From: Sepiola atlantica
Taxonomy: Eukaryota; Mollusca; Cephalopoda; Sepiida; Sepiolidae
NCBI GenBank assembly: GCA_963556195.1
Contig: OY744516.1
Coordinates: 38,803,778-38,867,777 of the forward strand
Direction: 5' to 3'
DNA length: 64,000 nucleotides
Positions 35,063-47,200 of the stretch are shown one piece after another. The notes under the pieces were generated by a model. The model was not told the origin of the DNA, made no database searches, and saw only the letters and a program-made list of their open reading frames with translations. How positions within the stretch are numbered: the stretch's first letter is position 1; each line of letters begins with the position of its first letter. The translations under genes and the position numbers were made by a program.

Positions 35063-35903
35063 TTGTTTGTTTGTTTGTTTGTTATGATACTTGGGCATCT
35101 CCCCTTTAACTATCTTCTCAATTCAACTGTTAAAAAAGACACGCGTAGGCCATGACTGTTTAGAAAAGACAGTCCGAAAATAGGAACAGGCGGCGATGAT
35201 CACCGCTTTTATCGTCCGGTGTTTTGTCTCAAGCTGTTTCTTTTTCAGGGAAGTACCGTGTTTACAGAAGCTGTCTATATGGTCATTCGCGTCCTAATTG
35301 CAACTTATTTCAATACAACTTAATATTACAGATAACTGACCTTGCATGTTTATCTGTTTCTATTGTGTATTCGTATTTAAGGGTAATAGTGTGAAGTGTT
35401 GTTTATTCATAGATCGGCGTGTGGCCTAAATCTGGGTGTGGCTGACTTACAGAATAGGAATGTATTGCTGTTATATAAGTATTTAGGTGTTATGTTTCTA
35501 TATTTATCATAGCGGGGTGCTTATGTTTGAGTATAACGGTGTTATTATATTGTATTTTATAACTTAAAGATGCGTTTTTTGTTTTTTTTACATCGTTAGG
35601 GTGTGAAGTAGGTATGGCCTGGTATCTAATGGAAAAGGGGGTTAGCTTTTTTCAGCGGAATGTCCTGACCGTAACAAATATTTAATCTAGTGAAAGGGTC
35701 GTTATAAGTTTGCTATCTCTATAATGTTTATGTGGTGGCTATAGTGTGAGACCATATGGCGTCATGTATTTTAATTTAATCTGTTAAGTTTTATCTAATT
35801 ACGTGTATCTATAAAGGACATGTTATATATATATAAAATATGGGATATACTTTATATTTTATTTCCTTTTTCACTATATATACTTGATTTATACATATTT
35901 ATA

Positions 35904-35904
<1 letters not shown>
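35063..35904. other. Unassigned spacer
   Basis: AT-rich, T- and G-biased on the plus strand, with no supported feature. Confidence 0.4.
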
Positions 35905-35989
<85 letters not shown>

Positions 35990-36004
35990 AAGAGAGAGAG
36001 AGAG
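35905..36004. repeat. (TA)n with ACA interruptions, then (GA)n
   Basis: TA array broken by two ACATATATACATA-type changes and one TTTA, passing into a short GA run. Confidence 0.93.
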
Positions 36005-36153
36005 GGGCTGAGAGATGAATTTATTAAGCTGAGTTTTTTTTAATAGTAAACAGGGTACTGGACAGATGTAACTCATCTATTCTAACCATGATTAATATAC
36101 CAGAGATGATGCCCCTAATATCACACACTCATATACATATACATACAACTTTG

Positions 36154-36156
<3 letters not shown>

Positions 36157-36203
<47 letters not shown>

Positions 36204-36416
36204 CTAAATATATATATAAATATATATATATATATACATCTATACATATATAAATATATATGTATATATATGCCTATATATATGCATATATATAAATATA
36301 TATATGCATATATTTATATGCATATATATATCAATATGCATACATACATTTATATATATTAATATGCATACATATATATATTAATATGTATACATATATA
36401 TATATATATATTAATA

Positions 36417-36473
<57 letters not shown>
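36157..36473. repeat. Large degenerate TA-rich array
   Basis: About 315 bp of TA with AAATA, GCATA and ATTAA interruptions, flanked by pure TA tracts on each side. It looks like a long TA array decaying in its middle. Confidence 0.93.
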
Positions 36474-36475
<2 letters not shown>

Positions 36476-36762
36476 CTTTTATCTGAAGTTAATCCCCCTC
36501 TATTTGTGATCGATAGGTTTAGTAAAAATATAGCATATGCATAAACATTAAGTTAATTATTTTTGTACTGTATTCGTCTCCGTTGTTAGAATAAAATTAT
36601 TTTCAATCGAGTTAATCGATTACAAAAAGATTCCCCTAATAAATAAGTAGTTGTTAGTCAGATTTATAAGAAGGTGGCGGAGTTATTACTTACTAAATGG
36701 CATATATTTTCAGTCGGCACATCGAAATTTTTAATAAAGTAAAGAGACACATTATTCGTGAA
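36474..36762. other. Short unassigned spacer
   Basis: Nothing recognised between the TA array and the 32-bp satellite. Confidence 0.4.
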
Positions 36763-38376
36763 ACACCGATTTGTTATCTTATCAAAGTTTACATCAGTAC
36801 TTACTTATTTAATCAAAGCTTACTATAATTACTTATATATTTTATCAAAGAGTATTATCAGTACTTACTTATTTTATCAAAGTTTACTATCAGTATATAC
36901 TTATTTTATCAAAACTTACTACAAGGTCTTACTTATTTAATCAAAGCTTACAATCAGTACTTACTTATTTTATCATAGCTTAGACTCAGTACTTATTTAT
37001 TTTATCAAAGCTTACTATCAATACTTACTATTTTATCAAAACTTACCATAAGTACTTACTTATTCTATCACATCTTACACTCAGTACTTACTTATTTTAT
37101 CTAAGCTCAAAATCAGAACTCATTTATTTTATCTCTAGCTTATTATCAGTACTTACTTATTTTATCAAAGCTTATTATGAATACTTACTTATTTTATCAA
37201 AGACAGCATCAGTACTTACTCATTTTATCAAAACGTATTATCAGTACTTATTTATTTTATCATAGCTTAGAATCAGTACTTATGTATTTCATCAAAGCTT
37301 ATTATCAGTACTTAGTTAATCAAATCTTATTATCAGTACTTACTTATCTAATGAAAGCTTATTATCAGCACTTATTTTATCAAAGCTTTTTATCAGTACT
37401 TACTTATTTTATCATAGCTTATTATCAGTACTTACTTATTTAATCAATGCTTATTATCAGCACTTATTTTATCAAAGCTTTTTATCAGTACTTACTTATT
37501 TTATCATAGCTTATTATCAGTACTTACTTATTTAATCAAAGCTTGTTATCAGTACTTACTTATTTTATCAAAGCTTATTATTAGTACTTATTTATTTTAT
37601 CAAAGGTTATTATCTGTAATTACTTATTTTATTAAAGCTTATTATCAGTACTTAGTTATTTTATCATAGCTTATTATCAGTACTTACTTATTTAATTCAA
37701 GCTTACTATCAGTACTTACTTATTTTATCAAAGCTTATTATCAGTACTTACTTATTTTGTCAAAGCTTATTATGGGTACTAACTTATTTATCAAAGCCTA
37801 TTATGAGTACTTATTTAATCAAAGCTTACAATCAGTACTTATTTTATCAAAGCTTATTATGAGTACTTACTTATTTGATAAAAACTTATTATAAGTACTT
37901 ACTTTTTTATCAAAGCTTATTATCAGTACATACTTATTTTATCAAAGCTTACAATCAGTACTTACTTATTTTATCAAAGCTTATTATCAGTAATTACTTA
38001 TTTTATCAAAGCTTATTATTTGTACTTACTTATTGTATCAAAGCTTATTATCAGTACTTAGTTATTTTATCAAAGCTTATCATTAGTACTTACTTATTTA
38101 ATCAAAGCTTATTATCAGTACTTACTTATTTTTCTAAAGCTTACAATCAGTACTTACTTATTTCATCAAAGCTTATTATCAGTACTTACTTATTTTATCA
38201 AAGCTTATTATCAGCACTTACTTATTTTATCAATGCTTATTATCAGTACTTACTTATTTTATCAAAGCTTATTATCAGTACTTACTTATTTTATCAAAGC
38301 TTATTATCAGTACGTACTCATTTTATCAAAGCTTATTATCAGTACTTACTCATTTTACTAAAGCTTCATATCACTA
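36763..38376 (+). repeat. 32-bp satellite, about 50 copies
   Basis: Tandem units of consensus CTTACTTATTTTATCAAAGC followed by TTATTATCAGTA. Units of 28-34 bp occur through small indels. AAGCTT and CAGTACTTA are the most constant words. Divergence is higher in the left third (for example ACTATAATTACT, CTCAAAATCAGA) than in the right, where several neighbouring units are identical. The recurring Tyr-Leu-Phe-Tyr-Gln-Ser translation in parts of the array is a by-product of near-multiple-of-three spacing. Confidence 0.97.
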
Positions 38377-40409
38377 TATACTTATTTTTATTAAATAAAA
38401 AGGAATTCTAATTAAGCAAAAACATCGTTATTCACTATAAACAAAAACGATAACACTTATACTAATAATTATTTCCCGCCCAACTCTTATTTTATATACC
38501 ATGTTATGAATGCAACTTTTACCTATTATAAATTGCTTGCAATTTGAATAAACGAACGAATTAAAGACAATAACTGCAAACAAAGGTTTGATTTACTTTG
38601 TTAATGGAATATCTAAACAACTATGTCTATTTTCTTTTACAAGCACTAAACATGACAGATGCATTTGCCAGTGATTTAAAGCTTTTTAACCAACAGATAC
38701 AAATCGTTTAGCGCCCTACATTATTATTTGCGTTTCTCAGAGATTCAGATGAAACTAACGAAATCCTGCGAAAAAAAAAGCAGGAAAATAAAATATCTTT
38801 CGAACAATTTCTTTTATTTTTCCCGATTTTGGAACTCTGTTTTATTTTTCGATTGCAATTTCTACCTATCTAAAATATTGTTGCTATACGAAATAACTTT
38901 ATTTTAATATAATTATTTTTCATGAATACAAATGACTTCGTTCATAGTTTTCATATAATATAATTAAATTATTTTTTGTTTTAGATATACAAACGATAAA
39001 ACAAAAGGAAAACATGGAAAAACATATTTTTAGAATATTTGTATTCTTCACTCGTTTACGTGCCTGAAACAAATAAAGATAATTTGAGTTTTAGTCGAAG
39101 TTCCATTTTCTGATCGCCATCTTGAATTTCGTCTGCAGTTTTAAGTTGCGATTTACTGCGATCTCATGAGCTTTCAAAAATCATCACAATTTCTTTTATA
39201 AGATAATAGAGAAGAATCTGATACATAATATTCATGTAAACGTGTAATAGACACTATCCCCGACATACATGACAAAAAATAGCCTGTGCCGTGCATAGAC
39301 AATTGTCGGGGAATTTCCAGAGCGTCCGGCTGAACTGATAAAGAGAATAGAGTTGATAAAAATAGAATGAACTGGAGAGCGGCAGGTAGAACATTTTTCC
39401 AGATTTTTTTGGTGTTGTGCGTTGTTTTCTTACGAGTTACTTTGGCGTCCAGATGGCAGATAAGATCAATCTGAAGAATATACTAGAGTTTAGTAGTTCA
39501 GACTCCAGCCAATCCATTATTAAATTGATTGAGGGGGCTGAAATCGTGTATCGGTTATGCTCTGTAAATAAGATGGAATGCATACTTCCTATGTGTTGGA
39601 CAGGCGCCGCTTTTAAAATCAAGCACAATAAGTCCATTGTTATAAAAGTAAACAATAAATAGTTCCACACATGACAAATATATGATATATGCATGCTTTT
39701 GTTACAGATTGTACATTAGAAGAATTATAAGGAGCTTGATTTTTAATGAAATCCGATTTGCTAAGAGCGTTTTATTTTGAACTCGTTTTAACATCAATTA
39801 TATTTGATTAAGTTATAATTTTAGGCAAGATTTTACAGGTAAAAAACGAAAGTTATGTGCATGACAAAATTTATTTCGTTAATTTACGCAAGACTGAAAC
39901 GCATCGAGATAGAAGATAAAAAATGTAAAAGCTGGCTAATGTAGTTGTGTGTCTATTCATGAGAACATAATTTATCTTCACTGAAATGCCTTTTAGACAC
40001 AGTTATGTAATGAGGAGCTTACACATTTTAAACCCTAGGCGCTTTTAATATATACACAGTGTGTTAAATAAGTATTTCATCTCTTCTAATCTTCTTAGTT
40101 TAATAGCTCACAGAAATATGTCTATAATTGTCTGGGTTTAAAGTAAATAATAGAATATAAATTTAAAAAGTACATTGTAAAAATCACATATTGTGTTTTG
40201 GATATTTATCTGTTTTTTTATTGAAAAATAGAAATATCTCACTCCTACAAACAAGCAATGATTCATGTCCCACATTACGGATTTGTAATCAAGAGGCGTA
40301 TACTCATCCTTCTACTAAATTAGTATTCCGAATAAAATACTTATTACCTGCGTAAAATCTACTTGCTAAATGAACCTTTCTAATGAACTAAAAGTTTATC
40401 TATCTGCGG
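38377..40409. other. Unassigned AT-rich spacer
   Basis: A plus-strand frame at 39417-39662 (MADKINLKNILEFSSSDSS onward) has mixed composition and starts with an internal ATG at 39453. I recognise no family, and an antisense frame of equal length overlaps it, so I leave it uncalled. The remainder is AT-rich with no supported feature. Confidence 0.35.
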
Positions 40410-41290
40410 TGGGCAAAATGAAATAATTGTCTAAGGACAGCAGGGAGAAAAGTGTGTAACTACACAAGACTGAAATGCATTACAAGAAGTTTGACAAGCA
40501 ACTAAGTGACACAATCAAGTTTGCAATAATAATAAAATGGAAGACACATCAATTGACTATGAATATCACACTGTCTGAAATTTTACACAAGATCACCCAA
40601 CGTGCAGTAAATCTAATGTTCATGAAGGAACAACCCAAGGCGACACGAACATAAATCGTTGATGATCTTAAGGAAACTGGACAACAGTTACAAGATTAGA
40701 TATGGTAACACACAACGACTTTGTGGACTGAAATCAAGTAGTGCCACCAAGAAAGGCACATGTACAGGTCGGTCTGAAAGTTGCAATATAGCACCTAGAC
40801 GATCCAAAGGAGAGTTGGAAGAATGTACTATGATAATATGAAACAAAAAATGAGCTTTTTGGCATCAACTTGATTCGCTATTCTTGGATAAAAAACATCT
40901 CAACCATTAAGCATGCGGCAGTAACATTATACGTTTCGGCTGCTTTTTGCAAAATTAGCCGGAGGACAAACCGGGTACAGGGAGAAATAGATGTGGTCAA
41001 GTAAAAGAAAGTGAAACAAATTTCCTCACTGACACTGACAATGGGTCGCCTTTGTGTGTCTCAGTATGACAATGACCTGAAGACAAAGGCAACAGAGAAG
41101 TATCTACACAAGAAGCAGATTAAGGGTTTGTCAATCACCGGACTTTTATCCTTTAGACCACCTGTGGCTGTAATGACAGCGAGAACTCTTGAGGATTTAG
41201 AGATCTGAAATAAGGAGAGAGCCACAGCTCTTCTGGTATCTGTAAAATATTGGTAAGCTCTCAGAATCGTAAATAAAGAATGCTTACTTG
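40410..41290 (+). pseudogene. Tc1-like transposase relic (Tc1/mariner)
   Basis: Through several frames the plus strand follows the order of Tc1 transposases: LSEDSREK near 40430, with a helix-turn-helix region ending at about 40600; MKEQPKATRT and IVDDLKETGQQ; a G-S-N-I-I-R-F-G-C-F stretch near 40920 in place of HGGGSIMVWGCF; then the open segment 41011-41208. There, GRLCVSQYDNDLKTKATEKY and LHKKQIKGL match the QQDNDPKHTA...WLKKK region carrying the second catalytic Asp. The DPKH core is altered to DLKT. Stops and frameshifts are frequent and the termini were not found, so it is long dead. Confidence 0.75.
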
Positions 41291-42033
41291 AATCTATATT
41301 GTCACGTATTACAAATAGGCAGATTAAGATTTCATAAGCCGAATAATTTTTTTTATTAATTGTACCTTTAACGAGCGGAGATCGTTTTGTATTTTTCCTT
41401 TTTAACCAGACAGTCTGCGAGGAAAACGACGCGTGTTATTTGCTATGAATCTTCGCTCAACTTCTTTATCTCCACTTCGAGACGAGGTGGCATGATCTTA
41501 ATTAAGAGTACTTACCAGCTGTCACAAAGAGTTCGATTCCCCCGCTTTAACGCCTACGTCAACCGCATTCGCGATCGGTCACAATTATCCCGACATAAAC
41601 CAGAACACATAGATTTTCCCAGAATATTCTCGACACCAAGTCGGTCGAGGTTGATCAAAAAGAAAAACAAAATAGAAAAAATGCGAGGACGCGTAGAAGA
41701 AAGAGAAATACCTGAAGAGTTCTAGTGGAAAACGCGATAAACGACATTTTCAAAATTACAAATCTATCACTACAGAAAGTGTTGTAATTCAACACTGGAT
41801 TACATATCAAATATATGTTTTGCCTAATATGATACCGGCATAATGTCCCTTGAATTTTAATGAAAATAAGATTTTAGGCGAAGTCTAGATTAAATGTATT
41901 TGTCCTGGTATTGTTCAATGTCTCAGTTTAGACAAATTGGATTTATCGCGTTTTGCATTCGAACTCTTCACATAATGTCCTTTATCCGTCTCGATTCTCA
42001 TATTCAGACGAGTGAAGGAAATATCAAATAGAA
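41291..42033. other. Spacer with a CpG-rich patch (41386-41725)
   Basis: About 340 bp are clearly richer in CpG and GC than the surroundings, with a 112-codon Arg-rich plus-strand frame (41387-41725). On the minus strand, CAGCTGGTAAGTACT near 41510 is a near-consensus splice donor. A promoter-proximal or first-exon region on the minus strand is possible. I cannot decide between that and a non-coding island. Confidence 0.3.
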
Positions 42034-42095
42034 ATCCATATCAAATAGAAATCAGATTTGGGAGATCCCAAATCTGATTTCTATTTGATATGGAT
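42034..42095. repeat. Perfect 30-bp palindrome with 2-base centre
   Basis: ATCCATATCAAATAGAAATC...GATTTGGGA, then GA, then its exact inverted complement. The left arm is preceded by a direct repeat of ATATCAAATAGAAAT. It can form a cruciform, or a 30-bp RNA hairpin if transcribed. Confidence 0.95.
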
Positions 42096-43112
42096 CTAAA
42101 TGATATTTTGGAAATCTTATCGCTGCCGAGAACAATGGCATTTTAAAATTGTGAAAACAAACTTTTTCAGATCACCTGCACCCTGTTTCTGTCAGTGACA
42201 TTCATATCCTTTCACGAAGATAAAACTGTCGATACTCGACTGTATTGTATAGCGCCAAACATTGATCAAAACATTATTTATAAAGGATGTTATATTTTTT
42301 ATGAACAACTGTGATTATTTAATTATTTAAGTATAATTATCGGATTAGAGTTTATTGCGGGAATATAGCACCACATCTGTGTTGATTGTGAGATGCCTGG
42401 ATTTATCCGAGTTGACGACCTGATATTGTATGTGTGGTTTGTTAAGTTAGCGCAATTTTGTATGTTGATTAATATATTTAAACGTCGACGATGTGTTGTT
42501 TAACTGTGTCGTAATGTTGATATTATTTTGGAAAAATGTATGTTATTTGAACATTTGCTTATATAATTTCGGTATGTAGCGTTTTCTGCGGGACTCTGGC
42601 ACCGACATCAAGTATAGCCATGAGTCGTATTGTTTTTACGTGAATGATATCTGTCGGACTGATATTTCACTAGTACTGACAATCTTAGTGAAATTTGTGT
42701 TACCCTAAATGTTGAACTTTGACACCTTCTTATAGAGTACTCGTTGTAAGTTACATCTCATTTTCTCTCATGGTTTGTCTTAATATGATTGACTATGAAC
42801 TTTGCTTGTCGCTAGATAACAATAATTAGATTCCCTTTCCCACCAAATATATCATCTCTTTTTTTTACATGTTCGTTGCATGTTTCTTTATTTATTTGCT
42901 GTAAATCAATATGTGTCTTCAAATCGTAACTTAGTTTTGTCGCGTTTTCTCTTGCTTGTTCGTTTTGTTTTTTTATCTCTATAGTCGGTGTCTCTAATTG
43001 AAGAATCACTACCGTCGTTTTCTGTCAGGGGCCAAGGAGCTGAATACAAATCTTTATATTTATTATTATCATCGTCACGTATACGCTGCTGTAGTCAAAA
43101 CGAGGCTGAGCG

Positions 43113-43115
<3 letters not shown>
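42096..43115. other. Unassigned spacer
   Basis: AT-rich with no supported gene. The minus-strand frame at 42812-43009 is low-information. Confidence 0.4.
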
Positions 43116-43179
<64 letters not shown>

Positions 43180-43213
43180 GAGAGAGAAATATAGAAATAT
43201 ACAGATACCGATC

Positions 43214-43284
<71 letters not shown>
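43116..43284. repeat. Two (TA)n arrays around a 42-bp unique segment
   Basis: TA arrays at 43116-43176 and 43218-43284 are separated by GAAGAGAGAGAAATATAG and an ACAGATACCGATCGG segment. They generate Tyr-Ile frames on both strands. Confidence 0.96.
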
Positions 43285-43286
<2 letters not shown>

Positions 43287-44691
43287 TTTGAGCCAAAGAA
43301 AGCGTACACTCGAAATAGTACGGCAGGCCAGTACATGTAAAAATGTAGACGACCCGTGCAGATAATCAGACATTTTCAACTCTAAACTTAAAAAAAAAAC
43401 TTCTAAACCTATTAAACTGTAGAAGTGAAATGGCAAACAACTGAATACACGGAAATAACTTTACTTTATGATTACTATACATAGGAAACATTAAATACAT
43501 TAATTAGTGCCTTTTTTCTAAGACCGCTTGCCTTAGGAATTCCATTTTTGCTGCCTGTTTTACTGACAGTATCAACACGCAGAATGTAATGGGAATAAAT
43601 ATCTTGCTCCACAAGTCTCTATCCAGGTTGCCCTTCTATGAATCTGGCCTCTTCCCCTTAAACTTCATCAGTGGCACTATAAACCTTTGGGATGGATAAC
43701 ATTTTAACATTTTTTTAAAAATATTTATTTAAGAATGCTCATGTTTCTGCTAAATATTATTTTTAGTGAGGTTCATCTGAAAGATGCTTAGCATCTATAT
43801 ATACCTATAAAATCCTTTTGTTGGACGATAGTTTACGTTGGATTGCATGACATCTCGAATCATGGCGGCCAATGCCCAGAAGTACTGAGTTAGATGGAAC
43901 GATATGACTTAAAAATAATGATTCTACAGTCGAGCTGAGATCTCGGCCAAGTTCTCATTGATGTTTCTTTTCCAGGTTCTTCAGCTGGACACTGATATGC
44001 TGGCACCACCCATGCCGACAAGTAGGGACGATTATGTCGCAAATTAATTTTCTCACTCTGAGTGACAAGCCGCATGCACACACCATCGAAGACGTCTCAA
44101 AACGTATATCAATGGAAATTGATTCGTATACAAGTTTGCTAATATGCGCTTTTAAAATTCATTTTCTTTTTATAACTTTTCAATTGACAACATCAAAGAA
44201 AATAGATGACCAACCTCGTAAACCCACTATTTTGTTTGGTTTAATTCAATTGCGATGAATGGTGTTTGTGTATTTTACTTGTTTACAAAACTCAGTGATG
44301 GAAGTCTAGTAGGTTCTTAATGTTCAGCTTCTAAACAACCGTTTGCTTGATTTATTTTCATAAGTATTTTTCATATATATAAAGTTCAGCTAAGTTTTCT
44401 GACTGTAATATTTTACCTGATGATGTAATGGTATTTATTTTCTATGTTCTCATTTTTCTTTTCTTTTAACCCATGTGATTTATTTAAACCTACTGACCAG
44501 TGAAATACCCGTTCGATTGCTCTTAAAGTTAATTGATGAAACAATTTAAATAATAGGTAGCTTAAATATGATAGAAAAAAGTTCTGATCACCCATAGCAG
44601 GATACCTCCAATTAGACTATTAATTCTTACTTATAGGATGGAAACCTATCTTAAATTTTCTGTTATCTCTGCGAGGTGAGGTGTACACTTA

Positions 44692-44694
<3 letters not shown>
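43285..44694. other. Unassigned spacer
   Basis: The segment 43580-43720 resembles the weakly coding style of the LINEs (SLSRLPFYESGLFPLNFISG...), but I cannot align it with confidence. No other feature is supported. Confidence 0.35.
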
Positions 44695-44744
<50 letters not shown>

Positions 44745-44792
44745 ATGTATATATATGTATATATGTATATTTATATATATATATATGTATAT

Positions 44793-44829
<37 letters not shown>
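44695..44829. repeat. (TA)n array with GTA and CACACA interruptions
   Basis: TA tracts broken by TATGTATGTATATG words and one ACACACACACA run. The array immediately precedes the 5' end of LINE A copy 2. Confidence 0.95.
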
Positions 44830-44833
<4 letters not shown>

Positions 44834-44840
44834 TTTGTCT

Positions 44841-47091
44841 TTTGGTTTTATATCTGCGGAGGCTCTGAAATATCTGACAAGTATACGGGCGCAAAATAAC
44901 CCCCTCGGTGGAATTGACCCGTATAGCTTGTCAGGTAGTCTATCTAGAAGGCAAACTCTGATATAAAATATGTGCCTCTTACTACTGCAAACCGTCGCTA
45001 AAGAGAGACACCCCCCTTAGTCCTAATGAACAACATTCCTAGAGGGATAGTCTTGAACAATATATCTGGTTTGCAAACCTAAAATTGCTTAACGAGTAGA
45101 TAGGCTCTGTCTATCTCCTAGCCGTTGCACTCCTTCTCTGTCTATTAGCCAGGTTCAGATGTACTAGCAAAGGGACACCTCAAAGACACCCAGCGAGTCA
45201 AGTATAACATTTTGCTACTACGTATCACGACTAGGCTGAGCTCCTCTTGTTTCGACAGCTTGAGTGTACAGGTTAGACAGCTAGTATGGCTGCTGTTTCC
45301 GACTGGAAATGCAGGAGCCCTTACTATTCGGTAGCCTTTAGAGCGGCTGCTTCATGAACAGTTGTATAATATCACCGTATTTGTACCTGCTATGATCTTA
45401 CAATTGTCTCAAATGGGCTTTTCGAGCCCACTACCCTCATGGACCCAGTCTAAACATATGGTTAAGTTGTGTGAACTTATATGCACCAAACAACTACCCA
45501 TTGTTCCCCCACTCTACATAAAATGAAAATGACATTATAAAGAAAAAGAAACACACCTAAACACGACACCTACCAGACAGCATCTTCGCTTCCACCCTTG
45601 AAGCTAGCTTACACAAATATCCGGCGGCGTAAAACCAACAGCAATTTCTCCTCGTAAATTCTACAGATATCCAAGCACTAAGTGAAACACACCTACAATT
45701 CTCAATCTCTTCACACCATTTTGATATGACTGAATACCGCTCACTTTACCTTAAACACTCTGACAAACATATGAACAGACGAAGAGTTTATGTACGGTAC
45801 ACCCTCTTTTTGACAAAGGAACATAGGTAAGAATCATATGATCAAGCCTACATGTGATTTAGATTACTCTTATAGCACAGCGTCAGTTATTAATATAACT
45901 TATACAGTTTTCATTTGACCCGGGACTGTACCCTGCTAAACTTAGTATCCGAAATCATAGATACAACACTTTCACTTTACCCGAGTGTTCTGATATCTGT
46001 ATTAGGATTTTAATGTACATCTCTTTTAGTAGCTTAAATTTTCCAGCTATACAGACGCAGCTGGTAAGCCCACGTATTATTTCTTTGCAGCGCACTCCTT
46101 CTCACAGACTGTCACTTTCCCGGTGCTCCTCTCTGATCGTTTAGACCAGCAAGCCTCACTTCCCGACTTGTTCTTGCCCCTACTAGCCAATACTTATGCG
46201 ACGAATGCTCCTAGCCCGCTGCTCATGTAGGCAAAACGGACGCGTACATATCCGAGGCAATGGCTGAATCCTAAGAAAGTTACCCCCAGTCTGTAGTGGA
46301 ATGGAGTCATACATGGATGGTAACATTTAATGCTGCTACGACAAAGCTCATTTTCTTTTAACAACTACAAGAAACATCTTCAACCACCGATTGCGATAGC
46401 AAATTATACCCTACTTGAAGGTCCAACGTTCAAACTCCTCAGCCTAACATTCACAGGTGACATCATTTGGAACAAATACATAGAAGATATTGCAAAAGCT
46501 GATGCAAAGTAGATGGGATCCCTGTTCTGTGCTAGAAAACTTATCACATCCTGTATTACTGAACAAGCCGCAATCCGCCCATACATAGAGTATTGATGTT
46601 ACATCTGGGTTGATGTATTATTCACTAGGCTCTCATCTTTAGGAAGGTCAAATAAGGAGTCTCTAATCTGATAGGTCCTCCACTATCTACATAGCTCCAG
46701 CTCCTATCCCATCACCGCAATGTTGCATCCTTGTGCTTGTTTTACAAGTATTTCAATAGAATGTTCTCCGATGTACTTGCTGCTCTGGTTCCTCCTCGAC
46801 GTTTATACACTTGAGCAACCTAATAACGAGCTAAATCCTATTCATTCATCTATCAGAATATATAGGAAAGCCTTCTACTCCCATAGCTTATTTCCCTTAG
46901 CTACCGACCTTTGGAACTCCCTCCCTGCTCTCCGTTTCCCCGACTGTACCGACATGTAGAAATTTAAAACTAATGTGAAAAAGCATCTCACTGCACAGCT
47001 CCCAATTTTGGATTAGTCCCAACATTTTACCCTAAATCTCAGTAGCCTCTTACGTCTACAGTTGCATGCAACTTACCTTTTTGGGGTGAAC

Positions 47092-47093
<2 letters not shown>
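44841..47093 (+). mobile_element. LINE A copy 2 (APE-type, CR1/Jockey-like), internally deleted
   Basis: The 5' part (44860-45200) aligns with copy 1, including GGACCCGTA/TTGACCCGTA...CTTGTCAGG and GGTTTGCAAACCTAAA. The segment 45225-45480 aligns with 57680-57950 of copy 3. Endonuclease traces occur near 45920-46060 (TVPC; FQLYRRSW for FTSYTDAA). The reverse transcriptase up to and including the catalytic Asp-Asp is absent: sequence jumps near 46225 from the endonuclease end to the downstream ANGRVHIRGNG region. The C-terminal part is good: 46330-46512 (NNYKKHLQPPIAIANYTL) and 46720-46959 (the NELNPIHSS and SLPALRFPDCTDM blocks). It ends at TTTTTGGGGTGAACTAAT followed by (CT)n. Confidence 0.85.
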
Positions 47094-47181
<88 letters not shown>

Positions 47182-47200
47182 ATATATATATATATATACA
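47094..47200. repeat. (CT)n then (TA)n at the LINE A 3' end
   Basis: A CT run of about 30 bp passes into TA. It directly follows the 3' terminus of LINE A copy 2, so it may derive from the tail of the element or from the target. Confidence 0.93.

Noticed and set aside
36763..38376. Regular 32-bp repeats resembling a CRISPR array
   Set aside because: Units are contiguous with no unique spacers, and the setting is eukaryotic. It is a satellite.
39417..39694. Overlapping 81- and 85-codon frames on opposite strands as a host exon
   Set aside because: Composition is acceptable, but there is no splice signal or recognised family, and the opposite strand is equally open, so coding status cannot be supported.
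43025..43436. Tyr-Ile-rich frames here and at many other TA arrays
   Set aside because: Artefacts of (TA)n, which has no stop in these phases.
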